Source of the DNA: JBIOHP01 sp044449065
GTDB taxonomy: Bacteria > Bacteroidota > Ignavibacteria > UBA10030 > SZUA-254
Length of the DNA stretch: 64,000 nucleotides
Assembly: GCA_044449065.1 (NCBI GenBank)
Contig: JBIOHP010000003.1
Location: 124,001-188,000 of the forward strand
Direction of reading: 5' to 3'
Below are positions 33,883 through 42,996 of this stretch, one piece after another; positions within the stretch are counted from its first letter, which is position 1, and each line of letters starts with the position of its first letter. The notes beneath the pieces are model-generated. The model worked only from the letters and a program-made list of their open reading frames with translations. It ran no database searches and was not told where the DNA came from. Made by a program: the position numbers and the translations under genes.

Positions 33883-34422
33883 CTAAAATGCGTACCCAAA
33901 GTTCACCCCAAACCAATTCGTTAAATACCCGGCTCCGAAAAAAGGCGTCCACCCGGCTCCGTAGGTGATTCCACCGTCGCCCGGCAAATGGCGGATACCG
34001 ATAACGCCGGTAAGCACAATTGCGGCGTTAGAATAATGGTCCATTCCATCGATATTGGATTCAGAAATGATTGCTGGACCTACGCCGATTTCCAATTTAT
34101 CATCTTTGCCGAATAAAAGAAAATTTGCCATGATCGGCAGCATTGTTAAACTTGAAGAATGAGCGCCTGAATTTGACGCGCCTTCATCCAAGGAATACGT
34201 CATAAATCCGCCGCGCAAGCTGAATGATTCGGTCAGCATCCTCTCGTAGTTGAGGGAGTAGAGGAATCCGTTTCCTAACAGCTCAACGGAGATGTTGTTC
34301 CATGCTGAGCGGGAACTCGTATCGGCAGGTGCGATGGGGGTTTGAGCTTGTAATTTGAAGTAACAAAATGAAATCAGAACAAGGTACAGAAGTAATTTCG
34401 GGCTACTTGAATGATCACGCAT
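33883..34422 (-). CDS. Outer-membrane beta-barrel-like protein of unknown function
   Basis: The best start is ATG 34422, giving about 179 residues with a signal peptide (MRDHSSSPKLLLYLVLISFCYFKLQAQ, cleavage near AQ); the open frame extends 24 codons upstream without one. The mature part alternates polar and hydrophobic residues (ISVELLGNGFLYSLNYERML, SLRGGFMTYSL, GKDDKLEIGVGPAI) and ends in GVNFGYAF with a terminal Phe, as in small outer-membrane barrels. It follows the respiratory operon on the same strand with a 211-bp gap and may or may not belong to it. Function unknown. Confidence 0.6.
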   Translation of the reverse strand: MRDHSSSPKLLLYLVLISFCYFKLQAQTPIAPADTSSRSAWNNISVELLGNGFLYSLNYERMLTESFSLRGGFMTYSLDEGASNSGAHSSSLTMLPIMANFLLFGKDDKLEIGVGPAIISESNIDGMDHYSNAAIVLTGVIGIRHLPGDGGITYGAGWTPFFGAGYLTNWFGVNFGYAF

Positions 34423-34633
34423 AGCTATGGATCTTCCGGTTATTACAGGATATATCTTATCTGATATACTACAAAATCGCAAAAGTAAAAGCAAGAGTTT
34501 GGAAAAAATTAATGGAGATGATGAAGAAGGAGTTAGTACGAGACCCCCTGCGATGCAAAATGCGCATCGCGTCTCCCTCCGAAATGGGGACGGACGACGG
34601 GACCGATTATGTCGTTAGAGAATTCTTAAGCGG

Positions 34634-35095
34634 TTATTTCACCGGATGGAACAATCTCACGTACGATAGAACATACCGGATTTCTTCTTTGGAGAGGCGT
34701 CCTCCCCATGAAGGCATGAGAATTGAACGATTAACGCTACGACCACCTTCGGTTATGGTTTGGATGATTCGCTCGTCCGTAAGGTTGCTCATCAGGGTTG
34801 AATCGGTAAAATCTCTCGGCTTCGGATCGAGGTTAAATGAATTGAAACCATCTCCTTTACCGTCGTCGCCGTGACACACAGCGCAATATTTAGTGAAGAA
34901 ATGTTTGCCCTCTCGCTGTTCATAGGTAAGGTTTTTATCCGGGATCTGATCTGCGGTAATTGCGAGACTATCAGTGTGAGTACTATCGGACGCCGGCGCC
35001 TGGGCAGTCGACGCCGCTTTTTTCCCCGCGCATCCGGTCAAGAGAATCAGGATGAGTAGCAGGTACATCCACTTTTGAATATTGATGTTCTTCAT
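34634..35095 (-). CDS. Monoheme cytochrome c lipoprotein
   Basis: 153 residues. N-terminal lipobox LLTGC places the mature Cys at about 22. After a linker rich in Ala/Ser/Thr comes a class I cytochrome c domain with heme motif CAVCH in FTKYCAVCHGDDGKGDG and a Met ligand in LMPSWGG. It is the last gene of the bc-complex operon, 12 bp after the octaheme gene. A membrane-anchored periplasmic electron carrier that could take electrons from, or give them to, the octaheme subunit. Confidence 0.85.
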   Translation of the reverse strand: MKNINIQKWMYLLLILILLTGCAGKKAASTAQAPASDSTHTDSLAITADQIPDKNLTYEQREGKHFFTKYCAVCHGDDGKGDGFNSFNLDPKPRDFTDSTLMSNLTDERIIQTITEGGRSVNRSILMPSWGGRLSKEEIRYVLSYVRLFHPVK

Positions 35096-35107
35096 TCGTA
35101 TATATCC

Positions 35108-37057
35108 TTATTTCAACGTCATGAGATACGCGGTGAGGGCTTCCGCATCGTCATTGGATAAATGATTGTTGGGCTCGATTGATTCCGGTTTATATGCCTG
35201 GGGGTTCTTCAACCAATGATACACCCATCCGGGTTTCAATCGTTCGCTCACTTTGTCTAAGGGTGGACCGACGTATCCGCCTTTGCTGCTGATCTGGTGG
35301 CAGCCCTGGCATCCGTATGTATCAAAATATAAAGATTTGCCTTTGGTGATTGTCTCGTTATCCGTTTTTATTTCGTGATCCAAGCTGTCGACGATGAAAA
35401 CTTTTTCAAAATAATCGACAATCGTTTTAATCTCGTTATCGGAGAGAAAGAGATTTGGCATCCGTTCTGTCAAAATCGGTCGAAGGGAATAGGGAACTTT
35501 GAAATATCCCTCGATCCATTTTTGCTGCGCCTGGCTTGCTTCCATGCTTAAGTCGGTAGCGACAAGCCGCCCCCTGCCTTCCATTTTATGGCATCCGAGG
35601 CAGGAGAGATCGTTCACCAATTTGCCGAAATCACCTTGTGGCGCGAACGTGCTTTTGTGCTCAGCCGGAATGATAAACTCTTTTGGAATTAGCTCGTTGG
35701 TATTGCCGAGAAGCGCAACCGTAATTGCGCGCGCCTGATCTTCCGTGAATTCAAATTTCGGCATCTTCAGCGTAGTTGCGAATACCCGGGGATTCACGAG
35801 TTTGGTATAGAGATACGATGGAAGCGTTTCGTCGATTCCCGATTTGCCGAATTCGATTTCGTATAACTTTTTGCTCCCGATGGAAGTTAATTCAGGAGCC
35901 ATCTCTTCGGCTTTTACCATCGTACCTAACTGATGACAGCCGTTGCAATTGTTTTTCTTGAATATTGCCAATCCCTTGTCGTAAAAATCGGGATCGGGGG
36001 TATGGGGTTTTGCAGCTTCGGCGTCGTAGTCGACGAATTCGCTTTCCATGTAGGCGATGATACCGATAAGGTCCTGATCGGAAAATCGAAATCGCGGCAT
36101 CTCAACATCGGGCGAAAACTGTTTCGGGTTCTTAACATAATTATACAGCCATTGTTCGTTGACTTTGCTGGCAACTTTGCCCAGGTCCGTTGCTACATAT
36201 CCGCCCTTACCGTTAATGGGATGACAACTGATGCATCGCGCTTCTTTGAATCGCGTGGAACCGAGCTCGACAAGTTTTGCTTTCTCCGCTTCGCTCGCAG
36301 AGGTTAGCTGGGATGGGAGAGGCGCCAATTGGTTCTTAGCGGCGAATGTGATATTCGCCATGAGAAAATCGGTAAGCATATTCGCGTCGTCGTCATTCAG
36401 CATGAAGTTCGGCATGCGGGTTTTCGGAAAATATCCTTTAGGATTTTTCAGCCAGTTCATAAGCCATTGCCGGTTTACCTTGGAACCTATTCCATCAAGA
36501 TGCGGTATCCATTGTTTTTCATAGCCCTCTATCTTGTGGCAGCCGATGCAGTTTGTTTCTTCGATCAATTTGCGGCCCGCAGTGAGGATGGGCGCCTCAG
36601 ATACGACTCGTTCTTTATGGCATTTTCCGCAGGAAGCTTCCATGAATTCTTTTGGAAAGATCGGCTTGTCCCAGTATTTCACCTTGCCGATAGATTCCTT
36701 GAATTCCGTCGCTGCTCCCTGACCCTCGTGACAAATTGTACAACCGAAATCATCAATATCATGATAAATATGCGGGTGTGTTCGATGCGGCTGCCCGGCG
36801 TCTTTTAAGGCGTCAATTTTTAGACCCTGATGACAGGTAACGCACCGGTCAACGCGATTTAATTTTTGATTCCAGATTTGCTTAATACCAATATCGACCG
36901 GTTTAATTTTTTGCGGAAGATCGGCGACAAGCTTATTATACTGGAACTGGTAAAGTTTCCATTCACGGAAATAATCTTTAAACGGCGAGACCGCGAGAAT
37001 GACAAGAAATAAAATACTTGTGATGGCGAAATATTTTTTAAATTTGTTCATCTCCAT
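35108..37057 (-). CDS. Octaheme cytochrome c, probable subunit of a bc-type complex
   Basis: I place the start at ATG 37057, overlapping the stop of the preceding gene, which gives 649 residues; the frame is open 45 codons further but only inside the upstream gene. One N-terminal membrane anchor (KKYFAITSILFLVILAV), then eight CXXCH heme motifs: CVTCH, CTICH, CGKCH, CIGCH, CISCH, CNGCH, CLGCH, CQGCH. The last five are in repeated class I-like modules, each with a distal Met region (RMPNF, EMPRF, KMPKF, RMPNL). It replaces the cytochrome c1/f of classical complexes. Coupled translation with subunit IV supports one complex. Confidence 0.88.
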   Translation of the reverse strand: MEMNKFKKYFAITSILFLVILAVSPFKDYFREWKLYQFQYNKLVADLPQKIKPVDIGIKQIWNQKLNRVDRCVTCHQGLKIDALKDAGQPHRTHPHIYHDIDDFGCTICHEGQGAATEFKESIGKVKYWDKPIFPKEFMEASCGKCHKERVVSEAPILTAGRKLIEETNCIGCHKIEGYEKQWIPHLDGIGSKVNRQWLMNWLKNPKGYFPKTRMPNFMLNDDDANMLTDFLMANITFAAKNQLAPLPSQLTSASEAEKAKLVELGSTRFKEARCISCHPINGKGGYVATDLGKVASKVNEQWLYNYVKNPKQFSPDVEMPRFRFSDQDLIGIIAYMESEFVDYDAEAAKPHTPDPDFYDKGLAIFKKNNCNGCHQLGTMVKAEEMAPELTSIGSKKLYEIEFGKSGIDETLPSYLYTKLVNPRVFATTLKMPKFEFTEDQARAITVALLGNTNELIPKEFIIPAEHKSTFAPQGDFGKLVNDLSCLGCHKMEGRGRLVATDLSMEASQAQQKWIEGYFKVPYSLRPILTERMPNLFLSDNEIKTIVDYFEKVFIVDSLDHEIKTDNETITKGKSLYFDTYGCQGCHQISSKGGYVGPPLDKVSERLKPGWVYHWLKNPQAYKPESIEPNNHLSNDDAEALTAYLMTLK

Positions 37058-37761
37058 TAATAGATTTCCTTCCAGGGCCAGGTCCAGCTCCATTCGGGAC
37101 CGCGAAAAAGCGTTCCGATTGTTGTGAGCACGATGACGATAACGACGAACCAGGTCATAACCCACCACGACAGAGGACGCGAGCCGAGCCATCCGATGAA
37201 CCCGGTTTCTTTATGTGAAATATACGGGAGGATCATCAATGCTGTGATTATCCATGTCGGAATCACCATTGCGTACACGCCGTAGAGAAGGAGAATGACG
37301 GAAACCATCCCGACGGATGTAAGAAGGACGGTAAGTGTTTGATGCGGGTGGTCTTTCCATAAACCCTCTTTTTTCAGGTTGATCGGGAAATAAGGGATTA
37401 CGATCAATGCGATGACCGCAAGGGTTGGGAGAGCAACGCCTGCCACGATTGGTGGAAAATAATGGAGCAGTTCCTGCAAGCCGAGAAAATACCACGGGGC
37501 TTTTGCGGGATTTGGCGTATGTTCAGGGTTGGCGATCCATTCAAGCGGAGCATTGAAGATAAGTGAAATCAGGGCGAGCACGATGACCATAATTTCGAAG
37601 GCGATGATTTCCCTCACAACAAGATTCGGGACTGTCATCACAAACTCTTCCTCTACTTTCCTGACTCTCGCGGCTGTCCTTTTTTTGAGGAAGGCGAGAC
37701 GTTTCGGAACTTTTGTCGCGCTCGAGGATTGTTCGGCAGCAAAATCACCTTTGCCGTTCAT
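37057..37761 (-). CDS. Cytochrome bc complex subunit IV-like (PetD type)
   Basis: 234 residues with an extended basic N-terminus (about 50 residues) and four hydrophobic helices. The NPAKAPWYFLGLQELLHYFPP segment is the equivalent of the Qo-site helix of cytochrome b/subunit IV. The canonical PEWY glutamate is replaced, the tetrad reading APWY. It lies between cytochrome b6 and the octaheme gene, so the b-type core is split as in b6f complexes. It should bind quinol or quinone with cytochrome b6 in the inner membrane. Confidence 0.85.
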   Translation of the reverse strand: MNGKGDFAAEQSSSATKVPKRLAFLKKRTAARVRKVEEEFVMTVPNLVVREIIAFEIMVIVLALISLIFNAPLEWIANPEHTPNPAKAPWYFLGLQELLHYFPPIVAGVALPTLAVIALIVIPYFPINLKKEGLWKDHPHQTLTVLLTSVGMVSVILLLYGVYAMVIPTWIITALMILPYISHKETGFIGWLGSRPLSWWVMTWFVVIVIVLTTIGTLFRGPEWSWTWPWKEIY

Positions 37762-37840
37762 TTCGTATTTCCTTTATAGTTAAGAAAAAGATGCGGCGCA
37801 TTATGATATCGAATGGCGTCTGTGAATATCGATCGGAGAT

Positions 37841-38551
37841 TCATACGCCACCGTCCTTCCGAACTCTCCAAAAATGAATTCCCATCAATATCATCGCAGC
37901 CACCGGGATGATGAAGCAATGGAGCACATAGAAGCGCACCAACGCGTTTTCACCGACGATATTTCCACCGAGAAGGATAAACGATATTTTATCGCCAAGA
38001 CCGAACGGTACGGCTCGAACCATGTTTGTGCCGACAGAGATGCCCCAAAATGCAAGTTGATCCCACGGGAGCAGATAACCGGTATAACTGAGGAGGATGG
38101 TCACCACAAGGAGAATAACACCGATAACCCAATTGAATTCTTTGGGAGGATGGTATGCCCCTCTATAAAATACGCGGAGCATATGCAGGAATACTATTGC
38201 GACCATCGCATGCGCCGCCCATCGGTGGATATTCCGAAGAAATTGACCCGATGAAACAACAAATTGCAAATCTTTCATATCCCAGTACGCCTGCTGGACA
38301 GAAGGGCGGTAGTATAACATGAGCAATGCACCGCTGACCAAAAGGACAAAAAACAATCCGGCGGAGAGACCGCCAAGCCCCCAGGTATAGGTGAATTTTA
38401 TCGAGCGTTTGCGTACTTTGGTCGGGTGAAGATGGAGAAAGAAATTGTAGAAAACCGTCTCCGCCCGCGTGCGGTTGGATTCAGGAAATCCATGCCGGAA
38501 CATTGAACGCCACACCTGGGTGCGAACTAAACGGTCTAAAATATTTTTCAC
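37841..38551 (-). CDS. Cytochrome b6-type subunit
   Basis: 236 residues beginning with GTG 38551, 6 bp after an AGGAG ribosome-binding site. Four membrane helices carry the two heme-b His pairs: His109 and His123, His211 and His226. The second pair is 15 apart, the b6f-type spacing. Other b6 features include SYTGYLLPWDQLAFWG and the short length ending after helix D. With the Rieske protein 15 bp upstream and subunit IV downstream it forms the quinone-active core of the complex. Confidence 0.92.
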   Translation of the reverse strand: MKNILDRLVRTQVWRSMFRHGFPESNRTRAETVFYNFFLHLHPTKVRKRSIKFTYTWGLGGLSAGLFFVLLVSGALLMLYYRPSVQQAYWDMKDLQFVVSSGQFLRNIHRWAAHAMVAIVFLHMLRVFYRGAYHPPKEFNWVIGVILLVVTILLSYTGYLLPWDQLAFWGISVGTNMVRAVPFGLGDKISFILLGGNIVGENALVRFYVLHCFIIPVAAMILMGIHFWRVRKDGGV

Positions 38552-38566
38552 CTCGAACTCCTCTGG

Positions 38567-39052
38567 TTAGACTTTTAATGTAATGTCATCGCCGACGATG
38601 ACAGATTTATCAACAATTAATTGCCCCTGATCGTCAAGGGACATTGCGAACCGGGGCAATGATCGCGGCGCCGGACCGGCGATCTTTGTTCCATCTTTAT
38701 CAAACTTGCTGCCGTGGCACGGACAGGCGACGATTCCTTCTTCCGCCTTCCAGTTGGTGATGCAGCCGAGGTGCGTACAAACGGCGGAAAGCGCGTAGAA
38801 AAATCCCTCCTTCGCGCGCACAATGTAGACTTTTTGTTCCTGATTGAGTGTTACGCTGCCCGGGGAATAATCTTCGGGAGTTCCCGCTTTAAATCGTGTG
38901 GGCGGTTCTTTGACGACGTTCGGCGCGAGATATGCGCCGCTGAAAAGTACGCTGCCAACCGCTGCGATTCCGATAGCTCCGGCGCCGACCGCTTCGAGAA
39001 AATACCGACGCGACATTAACCCCTTTTCACCTTTTTTATTTTGCTCACTCAT
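38567..39052 (-). CDS. Rieske iron-sulfur protein
   Basis: 161 residues. Tat-like N-terminal anchor (SRRYFLEAVGAGAIGIAAVG), then a Rieske domain with CTHLGC at 92-97 and CPCHGS at 110-115: Cys92, His94, Cys110 and His113 bind the [2Fe-2S] cluster, and Cys97 and Cys112 form the disulfide. It takes electrons from quinol at the Qo site and passes them to the c-type subunit. It sits between the FAD/FeS subunit and cytochrome b6. Confidence 0.93.
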   Translation of the reverse strand: MSEQNKKGEKGLMSRRYFLEAVGAGAIGIAAVGSVLFSGAYLAPNVVKEPPTRFKAGTPEDYSPGSVTLNQEQKVYIVRAKEGFFYALSAVCTHLGCITNWKAEEGIVACPCHGSKFDKDGTKIAGPAPRSLPRFAMSLDDQGQLIVDKSVIVGDDITLKV

Positions 39053-39088
39053 GATTTAGCTTTCTAATCTCATAATTGAAAAAGTTCT

Positions 39089-40972
39089 TTACGCCGGCAG
39101 AGTTTCAGAGACTGCGTAACTCTCCATGGTAATGCATCCCACCGGACATCGCATGGCGCACAATCCGCACCGGATACAACGGGTTTCATCCTTAATCATC
39201 ACCGAACCGATAGTATCCTTCGTCTGACCGCTGATGGCGAGAGGAATATCCGGCTGAATCTGTTTTAGAGATGATTCATCAATTGCAACTCTGTCTTCTG
39301 TCACTAACTCAATACAAAACTCCGGACAAATATCCACGCAACCGCCGCAGAGGATGCATTCAGCGCCGGTATCCTCGCCCGCTTCGTTGAAAATTGTATT
39401 TTCCCAGCACCGAAGACACCGTGACGCCTCCCGTTGAGCTTGTTCTTCGTTATAGCCGATTTCAATTTGCGCAACGCCGATACGCCGATCGGTGGAGAGG
39501 CAGGGGATTGGAACACGCGGTTCCTTTTCGTAACCCCAGACCCGTTTGTATTCGCTCGTTTTTGACACAATGATTTCTACGGATCGTTCATTCATGGCAA
39601 CTTCAACCGTCGTGCCTTGCTCACCCGTGAGGTAATGGTGAATGGATTGTCCGGCTTTTTTTCCGTTCGCGATAGCATCAATTGCATTTCTGGGACCGAA
39701 TGAGACGTCTCCACCGGCAAAAATACCCGGTGCAGTCGTTGCAAGAGTTGCCGCATCAACTTTGATGGTGTTGCGCGGGGTGATCTCGATGCCATCTTCA
39801 GGTTTAATCCATGTAAGATCGGAAGTTTGTCCAATCGCCATGATGACAGTATCCGCGTCCATTATCTGCTCAGTAGCCGGCGCAAATTTTGGATTAAACT
39901 TTCGTTGTTCATCAAATACTGAAGTACAATCGATGGTCTCAAAGCCGATAACTTTGCCATTTTTGCCGATAATGCGATTTGGTCCTTTCCGGGTATGAAT
40001 TTGAATACGCTCCTCGAGCGCTTCATCGATTTCAATTTTGGAGGCAGGCATCTCATTCCAATCTTCGAGGCAGACCATATGGACTTCTTTCGCGCCAAAG
40101 CGAACTGCTGATCTGGCGACGTCCAGTGCTTCGGACACTTCGGTTACATGCCGTACCTCAGCCGTGTCCTGCCGCGCTGCAGTTCGGGCAACATCGATGG
40201 CGACATTTCCGCCGCCAACCACCACAACCTTATTTCCTAATTCAACACGATAGCCGAGATTTGCATTGAGGAGAAAATCGACGGCGCGTAGTACGCCGTC
40301 ATTTTCAATTCCCTCAATACGCAGATCGCGGCTCTTGTGGGCGCCTATACCGATGAAGATCGCTTTGAAACCTTGTTTCTTTAAATCCGAAAGAGTAAAA
40401 TCTCTGCCCGCAGCGAAATTGAGTTTCAATTCAACGCCAAGACTTAAGATTGCGTTGATCTCCAGGCGGATAAGCTCCCGTGGAAGTCGATATTCCGGGA
40501 TTCCAAGCCGGAGCATGCCGCCGGCAACTGATTGAGATTCAAAGATTGTCACCTCGTATCCGAGGAGGGCAAGATCGTGAGCACAGGAAAGACCTGCGGG
40601 ACCCGCCCCGATCACGGCAATTTTTATACCATTTCTTTTAACCGATTTGCCCAACACCTCTTTCAACTTTTCGAGATCGACCATGCTTTCGACCCCGAAG
40701 CGTTCAGTGACAAATCGTTTCAATGCTCGAATAGAGATCGGTTCATCGATGGCTCCCCTCCGGCATGCAGTTTCACAGGGCGCCGCGCATACCCGACCGC
40801 AAATTGAAGCTAACGGATTCGGACGCCGGGCGACATGGTATGCTTCTTTATATTTTCCTTCAGCGATGAGGGAGACATATTTTCCAGATTCCGTATGTAC
40901 GGGACATGCGGACATGCATGGAAAATTTGAATCCAGCCACTCAATATCGACGAATTTCAGCTGCTCGGGCAT
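39089..40972 (-). CDS. GltD-like FAD/NAD(P) oxidoreductase with multiple FeS clusters
   Basis: 627 residues. The N-terminal GltD-type iron-sulfur domain has cysteines 19, 23, 58, 62, 66 and 70 (PCMSACPV, CGRVCAAPCETACRR). Next come an FAD-binding GAGPAGLSCAHDLALLG and a second nucleotide site VVVVGGGNVAIDVART. The C-terminus holds two [4Fe-4S] ferredoxin motifs, CILCGGCVDICPEFC and CIRCGLCAMRCPVGC. Such proteins move electrons between NAD(P)H and FeS partners (glutamate synthase, NfnB, Sud-type). It lies directly before the Rieske gene, 36 bp apart, so I infer that it docks to the bc complex on the cytoplasmic side. A free-standing oxidoreductase is the alternative. Confidence 0.85.
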   Translation of the reverse strand: MPEQLKFVDIEWLDSNFPCMSACPVHTESGKYVSLIAEGKYKEAYHVARRPNPLASICGRVCAAPCETACRRGAIDEPISIRALKRFVTERFGVESMVDLEKLKEVLGKSVKRNGIKIAVIGAGPAGLSCAHDLALLGYEVTIFESQSVAGGMLRLGIPEYRLPRELIRLEINAILSLGVELKLNFAAGRDFTLSDLKKQGFKAIFIGIGAHKSRDLRIEGIENDGVLRAVDFLLNANLGYRVELGNKVVVVGGGNVAIDVARTAARQDTAEVRHVTEVSEALDVARSAVRFGAKEVHMVCLEDWNEMPASKIEIDEALEERIQIHTRKGPNRIIGKNGKVIGFETIDCTSVFDEQRKFNPKFAPATEQIMDADTVIMAIGQTSDLTWIKPEDGIEITPRNTIKVDAATLATTAPGIFAGGDVSFGPRNAIDAIANGKKAGQSIHHYLTGEQGTTVEVAMNERSVEIIVSKTSEYKRVWGYEKEPRVPIPCLSTDRRIGVAQIEIGYNEEQAQREASRCLRCWENTIFNEAGEDTGAECILCGGCVDICPEFCIELVTEDRVAIDESSLKQIQPDIPLAISGQTKDTIGSVMIKDETRCIRCGLCAMRCPVGCITMESYAVSETLPA

Positions 40973-40989
40973 TAACGCTCAACGAAACG

Positions 40990-41589
40990 TTATTTATGGA
41001 TATCAATATTTGTTGTGACATCTCCGGTGGCAGGCACCGTTATCTCAACATCTTTGCCTTTCAATTTTTCGTGCCAGATCTTGAGAGTATATTTTCCCGC
41101 AGGGACGTCTTTTATTTTGTAAGATCCATCTTTGTCGCTAACTGCATAGTACGGCGTTTCAAGAACGACAACAAAACCTTCCATTTCCGGATGGACATTG
41201 CACAACAGGGTTGCGTTGCATCCGGCTTTCGTGAAGGTGAACGACTTCTTTTGACCCTGGGGCCATGAACCGAGGTTGAATTTTCCGGTGCATTGATCCG
41301 GCGAAAATACATTATGTAAAACATTATCGCTGTTCTGAAAATCCACTGTTGTGCCTGCCAGAACGGGCAAGACGTGTGGTTTAAAGGCAAGGTTTTTCTG
41401 ATCCATTAAAACGTGCTCCTTCGGGGCGGTGAACGACTTTCCTGCAATTTTATCGAGGTAGATAACTGCATCGCCGCCGTTTTTTGCTCCTTTAGCGCTC
41501 ACTTTACCGATTATATTTCCGGCGACGCCGAGGTTGGCAAGAGCCAATACCAACATGGCAATGATTGTTAAAAATAACTTGTTTTTCAT
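40990..41589 (-). CDS. Cupredoxin with carboxypeptidase-regulatory-like C-terminal domain
   Basis: 199 residues with a signal peptide (LFLTIIAMLVLALANLGVAG). Type 1 copper ligands can be read as His92 (NVLHNVFS), Cys130, His133 and Met136 in CNVHPEM; the C-x2-H-x2-M spacing is amicyanin-like. Residues from about 145 (YYAVSDKDGSYKIKDVPAGKYTLKIWHE) form a CarboxypepD-regulatory-like beta-sandwich. It is a periplasmic blue-copper electron carrier located between the cytochrome-porin gene and the bc-complex genes, 17 bp before the FAD/FeS subunit, which suggests it shuttles electrons between them. Confidence 0.85.
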   Translation of the reverse strand: MKNKLFLTIIAMLVLALANLGVAGNIIGKVSAKGAKNGGDAVIYLDKIAGKSFTAPKEHVLMDQKNLAFKPHVLPVLAGTTVDFQNSDNVLHNVFSPDQCTGKFNLGSWPQGQKKSFTFTKAGCNATLLCNVHPEMEGFVVVLETPYYAVSDKDGSYKIKDVPAGKYTLKIWHEKLKGKDVEITVPATGDVTTNIDIHK

Positions 41590-41647
41590 TTTAGATTCCT
41601 TGAAATAATATGTTTGACCTTATTTATGGATTTAAATTCTAACAACC

Positions 41648-42949
41648 CTATATTCCGACAGCCATGGCGAGACTAACCTGACCGAAATCATACTTTGTAT
41701 CGCCGCGTGAATCAAATTTCTCAATTGTTGTTTTGAGCGTTACTTTGACATTCGGACGAACAAGCGCCACAATTCCTGGTACGAATTCCACATCTGTATA
41801 CGGAACAACCGTGCCGGACGAATTGAGCATATGGCTATTCCATGATTCAAACCTGATGCCCGGCAATAACCAGGGATAGACCACGGCGTCTAATTCAGTA
41901 AACCAGACGGTCGTTGTTGCAGAAGTGCTGGGGTTCCCGATGAATGGTTGATCATCATTTCGAATACCGACTCCGCCAAAAAGATTATAGCGGTCATAAT
42001 ATGCATTCGCATCGCCGCCTACCATATTGAATTTATTTGACTGAGGGGCAAGATGCGTTATTCCAGTATCCGGGACCATATTACCGGAATAGCCAAAAAT
42101 ACCAAGCGTCAATGAATTATCGATGTATGGTTGTGAATTGTTGACAGCGGCTCCTCCTTCTGTAACGCCGTCGAGGGGAAGGCCGTTAATTTTATATGTA
42201 AGGTGCCCGTAAACGTCTTTATCAGCATGTAATGAGCCATATCCTTCCACAACGCCCACATTGTAGCCAAATCGCCCATTGAATATGCCGTTCACTTCGA
42301 TTCCTTTTTGAATTTCTTCGATGGACCATCCAATAGTATCATTAAATGTTCGCGTCGTGAGCCAATACTGTTCCATCCATGCGCGGTGCGTGGAAAATGA
42401 AAAAAGACCCGGTTCAAAGACTCCGACCTTTACATTGCATGCGAGATTGTCTCCAACAACATTGCTAAAAATAAGGAATATGCGATTCAACTCGATATCG
42501 TGATTGCTGAGAATCGCATGCCCCCAGAAGGAAATATCTTCGCCAAGAGTACCTGCGGCAACTGCTTCGATGCTGCTTCCAAGACCATCGAAAGAAAACC
42601 GTGGATCAGTTTTAGGGTTATAATCGGCTTCACCACTCATGAAGAGGGAGATCGGGGAAGAGCCGGGGAGACTTCCGGGCCAGATCGCGTCGGGGAATGC
42701 TTTTTTATTTCCTTCTGAACCTAAACTTACGGGCTCTTCTTTTGTGTATTCAGGATCTGTTCCTGCGGGAAATTGATATCCGTTTCGGCGGAATGCATCT
42801 CCGAAAGCGTTCAATTTCGGAAATCCATTGTGACATGTTTGGCAGCTTGTTTTGTATTTTCTCGCGAAGGCGGGGATGCTAAAACTTTGCTCTGTACTCA
42901 GAGTTAGAAGCATCATCACTGCCCAGATTGAAAATAGTATCCTTTTCAT
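41648..42949 (-). CDS. Cyc2-like fused monoheme cytochrome-porin (outer membrane)
   Basis: 433 residues. A signal peptide of about 24 residues is followed almost at once by one heme motif, CQTCHNGFPKLNAFG at 36-50 (ligands Cys36, Cys39, His40). The rest, about 380 residues, is rich in alternating strands ending in FGQVSLAMAVGI, consistent with a 16-strand outer-membrane barrel. N-terminal CXXCH followed by FPxLNxFG and a barrel is the layout of Cyc2-type cytochrome-porins known from Fe(II) oxidisers. First gene of the operon, 47 bp after a receiver-domain gene. Function in extracellular electron transfer is inferred; direction cannot be told. Confidence 0.75.
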   Translation of the reverse strand: MKRILFSIWAVMMLLTLSTEQSFSIPAFARKYKTSCQTCHNGFPKLNAFGDAFRRNGYQFPAGTDPEYTKEEPVSLGSEGNKKAFPDAIWPGSLPGSSPISLFMSGEADYNPKTDPRFSFDGLGSSIEAVAAGTLGEDISFWGHAILSNHDIELNRIFLIFSNVVGDNLACNVKVGVFEPGLFSFSTHRAWMEQYWLTTRTFNDTIGWSIEEIQKGIEVNGIFNGRFGYNVGVVEGYGSLHADKDVYGHLTYKINGLPLDGVTEGGAAVNNSQPYIDNSLTLGIFGYSGNMVPDTGITHLAPQSNKFNMVGGDANAYYDRYNLFGGVGIRNDDQPFIGNPSTSATTTVWFTELDAVVYPWLLPGIRFESWNSHMLNSSGTVVPYTDVEFVPGIVALVRPNVKVTLKTTIEKFDSRGDTKYDFGQVSLAMAVGI

Positions 42950-42996
42950 GTTATACCCTTTCTATAATATGTAGTGGAAGTAGAATTAGAAGATTG

